A stretch of DNA of 64,000 bases. It comes from Bacteroidales bacterium. Its GTDB lineage: Bacteria > Bacteroidota > Bacteroidia > Bacteroidales > P3. The position numbers were made by a program, and so were the translations under genes. Positions 18,086 through 28,033 of this stretch are shown piece by piece. The notes below the pieces were generated by a model that worked only from the letters and a program-made list of their open reading frames with translations, searched no databases and was not told where the DNA came from. Within the stretch, counting starts at the first letter, position 1. The number at the start of each line of letters is the position of its first letter. Location: assembly GCA_030523765.1 (NCBI GenBank), contig JAUNHX010000010.1, forward strand, positions 1 to 64,000, given 5' to 3'.

Positions 18086-18120
18086 CAAAAGGAGAGTCGA
18101 AAGACTCTCCTTTTGTTGCG
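18086..18120 (-). terminator. Terminator of the DUF2723 gene
   Basis: Perfect 13-bp stem CAAAAGGAGAGTC/GACTCTCCTTTTG with a 4-base loop. On the minus strand the right arm ends in TTTTG, 20 bases after the gene's stop codon. Confidence 0.85.
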
Positions 18121-18139
18121 AGTTTATTTCAACTTCCTA

Positions 18140-21100
18140 TTAATAACCTATACCAGCAGCGGGAGCTTGTTGAGTCTGAGGCTGCGGTTGTTGTGTGTAA
18201 AGGGCATATTGATAGGGTTGGTATGTTTCGGTAGCCTTAGCAGAAAGTTGATCGTTGCCTAGGAACCGCTTAGCATAGTCGGCAAGGGTATAGAAGATCT
18301 GGCAGTCTTCGCGCAGTCGAGCATTGGTACCATTGACAAAGTTGCGATTTTTGCTAGTAGCATACTGAGCAATATAGTCGATATCTTGTTTGTAGTAGTC
18401 ATAGATATCGTTCCAAAGTTCAGTAGCTTTCTCCTTACCGTAGGCAGCAGCATAGATCTCGATCATACTCAGACAGAACTTATCGTGAGCAAAATTCTTC
18501 TTGGGGAAGAATTTGTCGCCCATGTCAAGCAGGGTACGAGCGGTAGCGGTATCACCTTTGGTTAACAAATCGCGAGCCAACATAGCATATGTCTGACGTT
18601 GAACGTTGCCCGAATTGAGACTAATAGGATCAACATAAATGTCGCGATCTAAGTTGCCCCATTCGAGTGCATCGTAGCTGCCATCAGCGTTCTTAGCACC
18701 CTTCAGGAAGTAGTCTACCGTTTGGTCGGTGAACTGTTGTTGGGCGGGGTAGGGAATCAGTTTAAATACCATACCATCCTCAACGCAATAATGGTCTACG
18801 ATGGGGAAAGCTTTACGGATATAACTAGGATTAACCGTATAAATATCGCGTTCGAAGCGGTTGGTACCAATAATATCAAGCATCATCAACTCATGACGAT
18901 ATAATACATCGGACTTCAGATCGAAACGGATTTCGGGATTAATGTGGGTGGCCTGCTCGGCGGTAATCACCCCTTTCTTGACTAAATTGTCTAGATTGAC
19001 GGTAATCTTCATCCGTTTGGTGGGTATGAGTAACATCTTTTCGCCTCGATTGATGACAGTAAAACGGTCGGGGTGATCGCGAAGTAGCGATAGAAGTTCT
19101 GCCACCTCTACGTATTCGGCCGAATTATCTTGAAGGATCACCAAATCATGTCCGAGACCATAGAAGTCTTCATAGGGTAATGTCATTGGCAAAGGATCGC
19201 TCTCGTAGAGTTTGTTGTAGAGTTGTTCGATGTACCAATGCATACCTGCTAACGTGTAGTTGAGAATACGCACATCGGTGCGCCAGCCTTCGATTTCTTG
19301 AGCATACCAAAGGGGGAAAGTATCATTGTCACCGTAGGTAATCAAGATGCCATCTTTGTTGACGCTGCCTAGATAATTCTTGGCGAAGTCGCGAGCTGCT
19401 GTCTTTTGGGATCGATCGTGATCGTCCCAGTTCTGTGCACACATGCGGATGGGTACAGCCAACATGCAGAGAGCAAATACCACGAAAGTAACAACATAGC
19501 CTACTTTGGCATTCTTGAACAACTTCATAATCCAGTCGATCAGAGCCATTACGCCCAGACCGATCCATATAGCAAAGAAGTAGAATGATCCTACGAAGGC
19601 ATAGTCACGTTCACGCGGCTGGCGTGGCGGCATATTGAGGTAGATACCAATAGCGATACCCGTCATGAAGAACATCGCAAATACGATGAAGGCACTGCGC
19701 TTATCTTTCATGCATTCGTATACCAAACCGATGAGACCCAATAGGAGAGGCAAGAGGAAATAGGTATTACGAGCCTTGTTGTTCTTCATAGCATCGGGCA
19801 GATTGTCTTGAGGGCCAAGACGCATCTCATCGATAAACTTGATACCCGATATCCAGTTGCCGTTCATATAGTCGCGTGTGCCATCATCATTAAAATAATG
19901 GCCCTGAATATCGTTCTGACGGCCAGCAAAGTTCCACATGAAGTAACGCCAATACATCCAACCCATCTGATAACGATGGAAGAACTTAAGGTTTTGACCC
20001 ATTGTGGGTTTTTCGCCACGTGGAGGATCGCCTGCCCAGTATTTGTAGAATTGGGGATGTCCACGATTCTCGTCATTACTATACATACGGGGAAATACGC
20101 CTGTATGATCTTCGCGGTATACACCTGAGCGGGCTTTGTCTTTCTCTACATACTGATCTTTTCCATCACTGTTGGTAGAACGGATATATTTGGTGTATCC
20201 CTCCTTGAAGTCAATGGGATTTCCTGCTGTATAGTATTGACCCGACATAAGCGGTGTTTCACCATACTGCTCTCGGCCTAGATAAGCACGCATAGCTACA
20301 GCGTCCTTAGGAGCATTTTCGTTGAGTGGAGTATTGGTGTTGGCACGGATTACGAGAATGAAGAAGGTAGAGTAACCTAGCAGCAGCATTAGGAATCCTA
20401 GAATGCTAGCGTTGGCCACTGGTTTGTTCTTCTTTTTAGGTGAGGTGTACCAAAGTCCCAATACAATCAATGTGGCTAGTAGGAGGAAGAATACAATGGT
20501 GCCTGAGTTAAAGCCCAGATGCAGTTTATTGACAAAGAAGACATCAAAGGCGGAGCTAACATTAACTATACCAGGGATGATGCCCCATAGCACGATAGCC
20601 AACAATACCACCGATATGATACCGGTAATAATAAAACCTTTAGGTGTAACTTCTTTCCATTTCTTGAAATAAACCACATAGCATATGGCAGGGATGGTTA
20701 GTAAGTTGAGCAAGTGAACTCCGATAGCAATACCTACCAAGAAGCAAATCAGCACAATCCACCGTAGTGAATGGGGATCATCAGATTGTTCTTCCCATTT
20801 TAGGATTGCCCAGAATACCACCGCCGTGAAGAACGACGACATGGCATAAACCTCACTCTCTACTGCCGAGAACCAATAGGTGTCGCTGAAGCAATATGCC
20901 ATAGCACCTACTACGCCAGCTGCGAAAACAGCCCATACGCGATAATCGCTTAGCTGTATCTCAACTTTTTGGCCCCGCAATAACATCTTGCCTAATAGTG
21001 TAATGGACCAATAGAGGAACATGATGCCCAAGCCACTACATACTGCCGACATGATATTGATTGCACGTGCTGCCGACTCGGGTTCAGAAAACATTGAGAA

Positions 21101-21289
21101 GAGTCGACCGAAAAGTTGGAATGAAGGAGCTCCAGGGGGGTGCCCCACCTGCATTTTGAATGCGGTAGCAGCATACTCACCGCAATCCCACCAACTGGCG
21201 GTAGCCTCGGCCGTCATGATATAGACGATACAAGCGGCAATTCCAACTAGCCAGCCGATGATGTTGTTGACCAAGTGATAACGTTTCAT
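18140..21289 (-). CDS. DUF2723 membrane protein (GT117 / protein O-mannosyltransferase-like)
   Basis: 1,049 residues. The N-terminal 650 residues contain about a dozen membrane helices and the family hallmark WWDCGEYAATAFKMQVGHPPG (positions 33-53 region), giving the acidic first loop typical of GT-C enzymes. MPPRQPRERDYAFVGSFYF lies in the later part. The C-terminal 400 residues are soluble and end in a Gln/Pro-rich tail. The family (DUF2723, placed in CAZy GT117) is widespread in Bacteroidota and related to protein O-mannosyltransferases. The true acceptor is not known from sequence. It is probably monocistronic, with its own terminator. Confidence 0.92.
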   Translation of the reverse strand: MKRYHLVNNIIGWLVGIAACIVYIMTAEATASWWDCGEYAATAFKMQVGHPPGAPSFQLFGRLFSMFSEPESAARAINIMSAVCSGLGIMFLYWSITLLGKMLLRGQKVEIQLSDYRVWAVFAAGVVGAMAYCFSDTYWFSAVESEVYAMSSFFTAVVFWAILKWEEQSDDPHSLRWIVLICFLVGIAIGVHLLNLLTIPAICYVVYFKKWKEVTPKGFIITGIISVVLLAIVLWGIIPGIVNVSSAFDVFFVNKLHLGFNSGTIVFFLLLATLIVLGLWYTSPKKKNKPVANASILGFLMLLLGYSTFFILVIRANTNTPLNENAPKDAVAMRAYLGREQYGETPLMSGQYYTAGNPIDFKEGYTKYIRSTNSDGKDQYVEKDKARSGVYREDHTGVFPRMYSNDENRGHPQFYKYWAGDPPRGEKPTMGQNLKFFHRYQMGWMYWRYFMWNFAGRQNDIQGHYFNDDGTRDYMNGNWISGIKFIDEMRLGPQDNLPDAMKNNKARNTYFLLPLLLGLIGLVYECMKDKRSAFIVFAMFFMTGIAIGIYLNMPPRQPRERDYAFVGSFYFFAIWIGLGVMALIDWIMKLFKNAKVGYVVTFVVFALCMLAVPIRMCAQNWDDHDRSQKTAARDFAKNYLGSVNKDGILITYGDNDTFPLWYAQEIEGWRTDVRILNYTLAGMHWYIEQLYNKLYESDPLPMTLPYEDFYGLGHDLVILQDNSAEYVEVAELLSLLRDHPDRFTVINRGEKMLLIPTKRMKITVNLDNLVKKGVITAEQATHINPEIRFDLKSDVLYRHELMMLDIIGTNRFERDIYTVNPSYIRKAFPIVDHYCVEDGMVFKLIPYPAQQQFTDQTVDYFLKGAKNADGSYDALEWGNLDRDIYVDPISLNSGNVQRQTYAMLARDLLTKGDTATARTLLDMGDKFFPKKNFAHDKFCLSMIEIYAAAYGKEKATELWNDIYDYYKQDIDYIAQYATSKNRNFVNGTNARLREDCQIFYTLADYAKRFLGNDQLSAKATETYQPYQYALYTQQPQPQTQQAPAAGIGY

Positions 21290-21354
21290 CAGTTAATGCT
21301 TTTAGTTAACTATTTAATTTATTATATTTCATCTAAAAAAGATTTTTCCTTCTA

Positions 21355-22602
21355 TTAAAGATCCCAGTTGACAGTCTCACGATTAATTGGACAGGTCATA
21401 CAACGGGCTCCACCACCTCCGCGTGGTAGTTCAGAAGCGGCAAAAGTAACCACACACTGTTTATAACTCCAAGGATCTACCATGCCAGTGCTAACATCTT
21501 CGGCACGCAGTACCTCGAAACCTGCTTTGTTTAAAGCATCAATGGTGTGGCTATTGCGGCGATAGCCGATGATATGGTTCTCACCAAACGAGAAAAAGTT
21601 GGCACCGCTATGCCATTGCTCACGTTGCTGAATCCAATTGTCGCTGCCTCCACAGAACACGGGCTCTAAGTCGACACCCACATGTTTTAAAGCTTCTAGA
21701 ATGTTACTATACTCACGTGTTTTTGTCTTATCGTTTGATGTTGTGATAACATATGTGTGCATATTGGAGAAAATGCCCTGTTTGTGAATCATCGGTTCGT
21801 ATGCCATACAGCGATGGGGACCCAAGAAGGTAAACACCATATCGAGATGAATAAACGATTCGGGGCTATGAGGGAGTTCTTGCACTACAAAACTAAATGT
21901 GTCATCGTAATTGCGGAATTCTTCTACAAGGAAGTCAATACCCTTGCGATTAGTACGGATACCATTGCCGATGCAGAGAAGACCATCTTTTACAATATGG
22001 ATATCGCCACCTTCAGTGCGGGCTTGAGCATCTTGTTTTTGAGCCCTCATGGTATCGGTCTCAAACAAAATTTCAAAAATAGCTTTATAGATAAGCGATT
22101 CGCGATTGCGAACATCGAACGACATAGAGTTGATCAGCGCGCGATGATACATACAAGACGATGCATCACGGGTGAAGAAGAGGTTGTAGAGTGGACGTAG
22201 CATATAGCGGTTTTCGGCAAATTGCTTGGGATCTTTTCCTGGACGGTATTCAAATCCTTCAATTAGTTCGCGTGCTAATGTTTTAGTATCGTGGCTAAGA
22301 AGTTCGTCTGCCAAACAATCGCATCCGTCAAGGTTGCACGATTTGCGCACAAGCATCTCTGCTACATCATCGTGTTCTAACACCGCTGCCAGCAAGTCGC
22401 TAACATAATAGGTTTTAGCTACCTTTTCAAGCGTACCAGCAAAATAACCGTATTCTTCGTTTACAATATTCAGATTTAGAATGTCGCTATAAAGGGCATG
22501 CTGTGCGTTTTCGGGGGTCATTGCCTCGATCTCGCAACCAGGGCGATGCAATAGAACAGCTTTGAGTCGGCCCACTTCGGAGCGTAGATTTAAAGGTATC
22601 AT
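21355..22602 (-). CDS. arcA: Arginine deiminase
   Basis: 415 residues, the normal length. It converts arginine to citrulline and ammonia. Signatures along the chain: EVGRLKAVLLHRPG, EAMTPEN, FTRDAS (Asp/Arg substrate region), EGGDIHI (catalytic region), SFIHLDMVFTFLG, and the C-terminal RGGGGARCMTCPI with the catalytic Cys at 401. No ornithine carbamoyltransferase, carbamate kinase or antiporter gene is adjacent, so a full ADI operon is absent here. It has its own promoter at 22676-22705. Confidence 0.93.
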   Translation of the reverse strand: MIPLNLRSEVGRLKAVLLHRPGCEIEAMTPENAQHALYSDILNLNIVNEEYGYFAGTLEKVAKTYYVSDLLAAVLEHDDVAEMLVRKSCNLDGCDCLADELLSHDTKTLARELIEGFEYRPGKDPKQFAENRYMLRPLYNLFFTRDASSCMYHRALINSMSFDVRNRESLIYKAIFEILFETDTMRAQKQDAQARTEGGDIHIVKDGLLCIGNGIRTNRKGIDFLVEEFRNYDDTFSFVVQELPHSPESFIHLDMVFTFLGPHRCMAYEPMIHKQGIFSNMHTYVITTSNDKTKTREYSNILEALKHVGVDLEPVFCGGSDNWIQQREQWHSGANFFSFGENHIIGYRRNSHTIDALNKAGFEVLRAEDVSTGMVDPWSYKQCVVTFAASELPRGGGGARCMTCPINRETVNWDL

Positions 22603-22675
22603 ATTATATATATATTTCTTTTAAATGCACCAATTTGAGCGCATTGCAATAGCATCCACTCAAACTAGTGAAGTG

Positions 22676-22705
22676 CAAAGATACTATTTTTTTTCCAACA
22701 ATCAA
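22676..22705 (-). promoter_or_regulatory. Promoter of arginine deiminase gene
   Basis: Minus strand TTG (22703-22705), 19 bases, TATCTTTG (22676-22683), then CACTTC. The same TTTGCACTTC extension occurs at both promoters in 31754-31812. Confidence 0.75.
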
Positions 22706-22820
22706 CAAAAAAATATTTGTAGTAATACGTTGGAAGGATTATAGAGCTTCCTTTGGGCGACACTAAATGTTAGGTAGTATTGATGGTTATTAACTGACAC
22801 AGTGTCGTTTGTGATGTGGA

Positions 22821-24593
22821 TTACTTAAATGACTTCATAGCTACTTTGATACCTTGATCTTCATCAATCATGACGCGATAGTAGTAGTCGGTACCATACA
22901 GCCGACTAGCTATAAGTGCTTTGAGCATACTGTGTAGGTATTCCTCACTTCGCTGATTGATGATGACTGAACGGCGATCTTCTGCAGCTGCCTTTTTGTG
23001 TAATGCATTCATGAAGGTAGTATCGGTTTGCCAACGTTCAATATAGGCTACATAACTGTCTGCATCGATAGCAGCTGTTGTATCTTTGAGTTGTTGCTTG
23101 AATTGATCGGCCACCCACTGCGCTACCCAGTCGCCTCGCACAGAGGATGCCTCAATACCTTTCGACTGGGCAAATAGGTTGAATAGCGAATCTACGTGGT
23201 ATTGATCGTAATGAAGAGTAAAATTGTCAAAATCTTTTAGTTGTTCATCGCGACGATGCTCGTCAGCAAAATTGTTGGCATACTCGTTGATTAATCCTTT
23301 ACTGCGTAGCGAGAGGAAATAGTCGCTTAATCGAATAGTGTCAATAGGGACAAATATATCTGGCATGATACCTCCGCCTCCATATACTGTGCGTCCGGCG
23401 TGCGTACGATATTTTAGCGAATCGGGAAAATGAATAGAATCGGCATGCACCAATTCTCCATGTTGGTAACGTTGGTTCAGATCGTCTTGGTAAGCACCTT
23501 TGCCTTTGTCGTAAGGTTTTTGAATGCAACGTCCCGATGGAGTATAATATCTAGCAGTAGTAAGTCGTATCTCAGAACCATCTGATGCCTTTAATTGCCG
23601 CTGAACCAGTCCTTTGCCAAATGAACGGCGTCCAATGATGGTGGCGCGATCCCAGTCTTGGAGTGCGCCAGCTACAATCTCGGAGGCCGATGCAGAGGTT
23701 TCGTCAATAAGCACTATTAGTGGTCCTGAGGTGTAGCACCCCCTACGAGTCGATACGAAATTTTGCCGAGGCTGGCGGCGTCCTTCTTGGTATACAATCA
23801 GTCGTCCTTGAGGGAGAAATTGATCAGCCATAGCGAAAGCTACATCTAAATAGCCGCCTCCGTTGCCTCGAAGATCGAATACCAGTCGTTGCATTCCTTT
23901 CTTCTTGAGCTGTGAAACAGCTTGTATAAACTCTTCGGTCGAGGTGCGTGAAAAACGTGCAAGGCGAATATAACCCGTCTGATCGTCAATCATAAACGAT
24001 CCTTCAATTGAATATATAGGAACCTTGTCGCGAACTACTGTGAATTCCATTAAATCCTTCACCCCAGGGCGACGCACTGTTAATACGACTTGAGTGCCTT
24101 TTTTTCCGCGCAACCGTTTGAAAACAAAATTATTATTGATGGTATCGCCCGTAGCATTCTCACCATCAATGGCTACTAGTTTATCACCTATCTGTAAGCC
24201 TACCTTTTCAGCAGGGCCACCTACAATCACATCGGCCACTTGGATAGTATCATTGTCTATACTGAAGCGGATACCAACCCCTTCAAAGTTGCCTGTCAGT
24301 CCCTCGTTGTTGCGCTCCACATTGCGAGCGGCAATAAAAGCTGAGTGGGGATCCATATGGCTTAACATTGCTGCTACAGCATGTTCTGAAGCACGATTCA
24401 TATCTGGGGTGTCTACATAGAAATTGTTGATGTAGGTATATGCTTCGTTGATAAGGCGGAAAGCACTTGATGTATCAGGTAGCGATGACGTTGAGCCTAT
24501 TGTACCTTTGTTATTTCCTCGTTGGGCTTGAAGAGGCATTATCAATGCCATAGCCGCTAGAAAGAATACTATTTTAAAAAATGTAGCTTTCAT
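22821..24593 (-). CDS. C-terminal processing protease, S41 family
   Basis: 590 residues with signal peptide (ending PLQAQ). A PDZ domain follows (about 90-170; VGGPAEKVGLQIGDKLVAID). The S41 catalytic core includes LVFDLRGNGGGYLDVA, the nucleophile region SASASE (probable Ser302) and SFGKGLVQ with Lys327, 25 residues later as in E. coli Prc. The C-terminal 200 residues are extra and helical. It probably acts in the periplasm on protein C-termini. It starts 13 bases after the glycosyltransferase stop, as last gene of a four-gene minus-strand set. Confidence 0.93.
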   Translation of the reverse strand: MKATFFKIVFFLAAMALIMPLQAQRGNNKGTIGSTSSLPDTSSAFRLINEAYTYINNFYVDTPDMNRASEHAVAAMLSHMDPHSAFIAARNVERNNEGLTGNFEGVGIRFSIDNDTIQVADVIVGGPAEKVGLQIGDKLVAIDGENATGDTINNNFVFKRLRGKKGTQVVLTVRRPGVKDLMEFTVVRDKVPIYSIEGSFMIDDQTGYIRLARFSRTSTEEFIQAVSQLKKKGMQRLVFDLRGNGGGYLDVAFAMADQFLPQGRLIVYQEGRRQPRQNFVSTRRGCYTSGPLIVLIDETSASASEIVAGALQDWDRATIIGRRSFGKGLVQRQLKASDGSEIRLTTARYYTPSGRCIQKPYDKGKGAYQDDLNQRYQHGELVHADSIHFPDSLKYRTHAGRTVYGGGGIMPDIFVPIDTIRLSDYFLSLRSKGLINEYANNFADEHRRDEQLKDFDNFTLHYDQYHVDSLFNLFAQSKGIEASSVRGDWVAQWVADQFKQQLKDTTAAIDADSYVAYIERWQTDTTFMNALHKKAAAEDRRSVIINQRSEEYLHSMLKALIASRLYGTDYYYRVMIDEDQGIKVAMKSFK

Positions 24594-24606
24594 AAATAGA
24601 TGTTAG

Positions 24607-25761
24607 TTAATTATGTGTTAAATGGGTTACGAGATCTATAAGCTTGCGAGCATTGTTCTCGTTACTATAGCTATTAGCTAGAATTTGTCGTCGTTTAGAA
24701 ATATCCTGTTCTGTAAAATCAGTTGTCATTAACTTCTTTAGTTGTTCTATTAGATGGTCTGCATCGTCGGCAATGCTACACAATGGTCCCAATTTGGTGC
24801 CTGCTACCATATGCTGGTTTACCAAACAGTGGCGACCACAATAAAGTGCATGCAATAACTTTAGTTTCAGTCCAGTAGGTTGTTGTGTAACCATTATATT
24901 GACTTGTGCATCGGCAATCATTCGATCCATATATTCATCTGTTGGATTGGCAACGAGGGTAACCCTTTCGTATTTGCTTGCCATCTGATAGAGGGCTTTG
25001 CCTGGATTGCGTCCTGCTATCACAAACCTATAGGGTGTCTTTGCAAACACGTGTGTTATCAAGAACTTAACAGCAGCAATATTTTCCGCCACCGATAGGT
25101 CGGCCTGGTAGAGCGCATAGTCACCTTTCCCTATTTTACACTGCAAGGTGTTGTGATGGTGGGATGAAGGCATCAGGAGGACTTGCTTGCATCCTAATTG
25201 GCGGAAATGCTCAGCATCAGCTTCGGTGACAGCTAGCACAGCATCGGCCTCTTGAAGGATGGGTTCATAGCGTTGAAGTTTGCGAGCATCGTTTTTTAGG
25301 TAGCAACGGCGCAAGAATCGTTTCTCAACAGCAGCGAGTCGCTGGTAGTATTCATGTTCTACGTTGTGGGCCCTAACCATAATGATGCGATGCTTTTGCT
25401 CATCGGCAAATGGAGTTCTTTTTTGACGAAGTTGCTCGAGTAGCCAGCAACAATGGATTCCCTCAAGTAGTATTGGATAATTGTCGTCCATTAACCGTTC
25501 TAACAACTCGTTCGAGCAACGAGAGTCTACAATATAGGGTCGCCGTTGCAATGCATGCTTCAGTGTTGTTTCTCTTTTATAATAGTTCACCTCCACACAG
25601 TAGCGCTCTAGTTCCAGCGCTACAGCTCTTCCGTAGGTATAGCAGTGTAGATGCACCTTTACGCCAGCCTCGTAGAGTGTTTTGATGCGATAAAAAACAT
25701 CAATCACTCCGCCGTAGTCGGCTGGATATGGAACGTTGAATGATACGATGTGTAGGTGCAT
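24607..25761 (-). CDS. Glycosyltransferase, GT4-like
   Basis: 384 residues. GT-B architecture: the N-terminal acceptor domain opens MHLHIVSFNVPYPADYGGVI. The C-terminal donor domain begins near residue 215 (GDYALYQADLSVAENIAAVKFL) and has FVIAGRNPG, ERVTLVANPTDEYMDRMIADA and a GLKLKLLHALYCGRHCLVN segment like the E/G-rich donor motif of GT4 enzymes, but without a clear EX7E. No membrane segment. The sugar is unknown. It sits 26 bases after the MBL gene and 13 before the S41 protease. Confidence 0.85.
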   Translation of the reverse strand: MHLHIVSFNVPYPADYGGVIDVFYRIKTLYEAGVKVHLHCYTYGRAVALELERYCVEVNYYKRETTLKHALQRRPYIVDSRCSNELLERLMDDNYPILLEGIHCCWLLEQLRQKRTPFADEQKHRIIMVRAHNVEHEYYQRLAAVEKRFLRRCYLKNDARKLQRYEPILQEADAVLAVTEADAEHFRQLGCKQVLLMPSSHHHNTLQCKIGKGDYALYQADLSVAENIAAVKFLITHVFAKTPYRFVIAGRNPGKALYQMASKYERVTLVANPTDEYMDRMIADAQVNIMVTQQPTGLKLKLLHALYCGRHCLVNQHMVAGTKLGPLCSIADDADHLIEQLKKLMTTDFTEQDISKRRQILANSYSNENNARKLIDLVTHLTHN

Positions 25762-25787
25762 ATTTATTATATATTTTTGTAAGTTTC

Positions 25788-26555
25788 TTATATCTCTATC
25801 TTCAATCCGTCATATGCCATATGTACATGGTCGGGTAATTCGGATTCTATTTGGTCGTAGAGTCCCATTTGGTGACTTACATGAATAATGTAGGCTGAAC
25901 GGGGGTGTATCTCCTCGATCACCTGAAGTGCTTCGGATAAGCAGAAATGAGAGAAATGCTTCTCTTTGCGTAGGGCTCCAATTGCGAGTACATCTACCCC
26001 TTTTAGTTTTTCGAGTTCAGTTTTTTCAATATAGTTGCAGTCAGTGAGATAGCCAAATCGATCTAGCCTATATCCAAGCACTGGCAGTGTTTTGTGCATA
26101 GCCTTCACTGGCACAACCTCTATATGGGCAGCTATGAAGGGACTGGATCCATCAATCTCGTGCATCACTGCTTCAGGCAGACCAGGGAACTCATGATGTT
26201 CGAAAATATAGTGGTAGTCGTTGCGGATGGTCTTTAGTGCTTGAGAATTGCCATAAAGATCCATTGCCTTATTCTGTACATAGTTGAATGAACGAATATC
26301 GTCAATTCCCCCTACATGGTCACGGTGCGCATGGGTGATGAGAATACTGTCAAGATGTTCTACCTTATGGCGCAGCATCTGTTCGCGGAAGTCGGGGCCA
26401 ATATCAATCAGTATATTTTTGCCCTCGTTGGTTTCAACAAGGGATGAGCATCGAAGATGCTTATCGCGTGGATTGGACGACGAGCAGACCTTACAGTGAC
26501 ATGCAATGACAGGCACTCCTTGCGAAGTGCCCGTGCCCAAAAAGGTGATCCTCAT
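25788..26555 (-). CDS. MBL-fold metal-dependent hydrolase, PhnP-like
   Basis: 255 residues. The start MRITFLGTGTSQGVPVIAC is followed by a CHCKVC segment, as in PhnP-like phosphodiesterases. The metal-binding HxHxDH motif is in ITHAHRDHVGGIDD. Later metal ligands are suggested by LTDCNY and IIHVSHQMG. PhnP hydrolyses cyclic ribose phosphates, but no phosphonate genes are present here, so the substrate is uncertain. It starts 7 bases after the response-regulator stop. Confidence 0.9.
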   Translation of the reverse strand: MRITFLGTGTSQGVPVIACHCKVCSSSNPRDKHLRCSSLVETNEGKNILIDIGPDFREQMLRHKVEHLDSILITHAHRDHVGGIDDIRSFNYVQNKAMDLYGNSQALKTIRNDYHYIFEHHEFPGLPEAVMHEIDGSSPFIAAHIEVVPVKAMHKTLPVLGYRLDRFGYLTDCNYIEKTELEKLKGVDVLAIGALRKEKHFSHFCLSEALQVIEEIHPRSAYIIHVSHQMGLYDQIESELPDHVHMAYDGLKIEI

Positions 26556-26562
26556 ATACCTA

Positions 26563-27258
26563 TCAGTCGTTGATTTGGCTCAGTTTGAAGCCAACACCGT
26601 GAATGTTAACGATATTGACACTAGGATCGTCCTTTAAATATTTACGCAATTTGGTGATGTAGACATCCATGCTGCGGGCAGCAAAATAACTATCATCTTT
26701 CCATATACGCTGCAGTGTGCTTGAGCGGTCTACCACCTGATTGAAGTTGATAGCAAAGAGTCGTAGCAACTCGCTCTCCTTCGTTGTGAGGTTGCGAACA
26801 GCATCGCCAAGCGTGAGGGTTTGATGATTATAGTCGAACGTGAACTTACCGATGGTGAAGATGTTGTTCTCTGGCTTGTTGTCATCGAATGAGCGACGGA
26901 TGGTGGCGTTAATGCGTGCCAGTAACTCTTCCATACTGAAGGGTTTGGTGATATAGTCGTCTGCCCCAATAGAGAATCCTTTCAGTTTGTCAGCTTCGAG
27001 GGTCTTGGCGGTAAGGAAGAGAATAGGCACCCGCTTATCAACACGGCGAATCTCTTTGGCTACAGTGAAGCCATCTTTAATAGGCATCATTACATCGAGT
27101 ACGCAGGCATCGACATCGGTCTGGTGGAAATAATCCAAAGCCATCTGACCGTCGATAGCTAGGAAGACTGTATAGCCTTTCTGCGTAAGATACACTTTTA
27201 GAATATTACCCAAATTAGGATCGTCTTCAGCAACAAGCAACTTAATTCCAAGATTCAT
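26563..27258 (-). CDS. OmpR-family response regulator, RprY-like
   Basis: 231 residues. Receiver domain (1-120): acidic pocket VAEDDPN, phosphoacceptor Asp55 in CVLDVMMP, LFLTAK, and Lys105 in YITKPF. The C-terminal winged-helix DNA-binding domain (about 130-230) has LTTKESELLRLFA and AARSMDVYITKLRKYLKDD. It is closest in appearance to RprY of Bacteroides. No histidine kinase gene is adjacent, so its partner must be elsewhere. It heads a tight group with MBL hydrolase, glycosyltransferase and S41 protease. Confidence 0.9.
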   Translation of the reverse strand: MNLGIKLLVAEDDPNLGNILKVYLTQKGYTVFLAIDGQMALDYFHQTDVDACVLDVMMPIKDGFTVAKEIRRVDKRVPILFLTAKTLEADKLKGFSIGADDYITKPFSMEELLARINATIRRSFDDNKPENNIFTIGKFTFDYNHQTLTLGDAVRNLTTKESELLRLFAINFNQVVDRSSTLQRIWKDDSYFAARSMDVYITKLRKYLKDDPSVNIVNIHGVGFKLSQIND

Positions 27259-27368
27259 ATTATATTTGATTTAATTTGTTGTACAAAAAAAATAAACAAC
27301 ACACTCTGCCTTTTTCTTCGTCCTACAGTTCACCATGCTGACAATAGAGACGGCTATGTGACAGAGTC

Positions 27369-27827
27369 TTAGCGCGCTTCTATTTTGATACTTACTATCA
27401 AGTCGTTGGGACGAATTTCATCAATTACATCCAGTCCATCAATCACTTTACCGAAACATGTATGAACACCATCAAGGTGTTGGGTATTCTGACGGTTGTG
27501 ACATATGAAGAATTGAGAGCCACCAGTATCCTTACCTGCATGGGCCATCGAAAGTACACCGCGATCGTGGTACTGACGTTCAGAGTTAGTTTCACATTTG
27601 ATCTGCCAACCAGGACCACCTGTACCAGTACGAGGATCACCTAAATTGCGGCTGAAGGGACATCCTCCTTGAATCACGAAATCGGGAATAACTCGGTGGA
27701 AACGGAGACCATTATAGAAACCTTCGTTAGCCAATTTTACAAAATTGTCAACAGTACCAGGTACTTCTTTTTCATATAGCTCGGCAGTCATAATGCCTTT
27801 AGCGGTAGTAATAACAGCGTATTTCAT
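27369..27827 (-). CDS. Peptidyl-prolyl cis-trans isomerase, cyclophilin type
   Basis: 152 residues, the size of a minimal cytoplasmic cyclophilin; no signal peptide. Family core: [31 protein letters not shown] (with the catalytic Arg), [19 protein letters not shown] and [15 protein letters not shown]. It speeds prolyl isomerisation during folding. No obvious operon partner. Confidence 0.95.
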   Translation of the reverse strand: MKYAVITTAKGIMTAELYEKEVPGTVDNFVKLANEGFYNGLRFHRVIPDFVIQGGCPFSRNLGDPRTGTGGPGWQIKCETNSERQYHDRGVLSMAHAGKDTGGSQFFICHNRQNTQHLDGVHTCFGKVIDGLDVIDEIRPNDLIVSIKIEAR

Positions 27828-28033
27828 TCTATATCTTATTATTCAATGGTTTTATACTCTTCCGTCACACATATCTTTCCACATGTATGATGGAAAATCT
27901 TTACGAACAATTAACTTAAAATTAAATTTTTTATTGTATATGCTGTCAAAAAAAATATAAACCTTCAAACAACCATACTCACTATATCGTGTGAATCTGT
28001 GTGTCTATCACAATCCTAACACTATTGTCTCTT

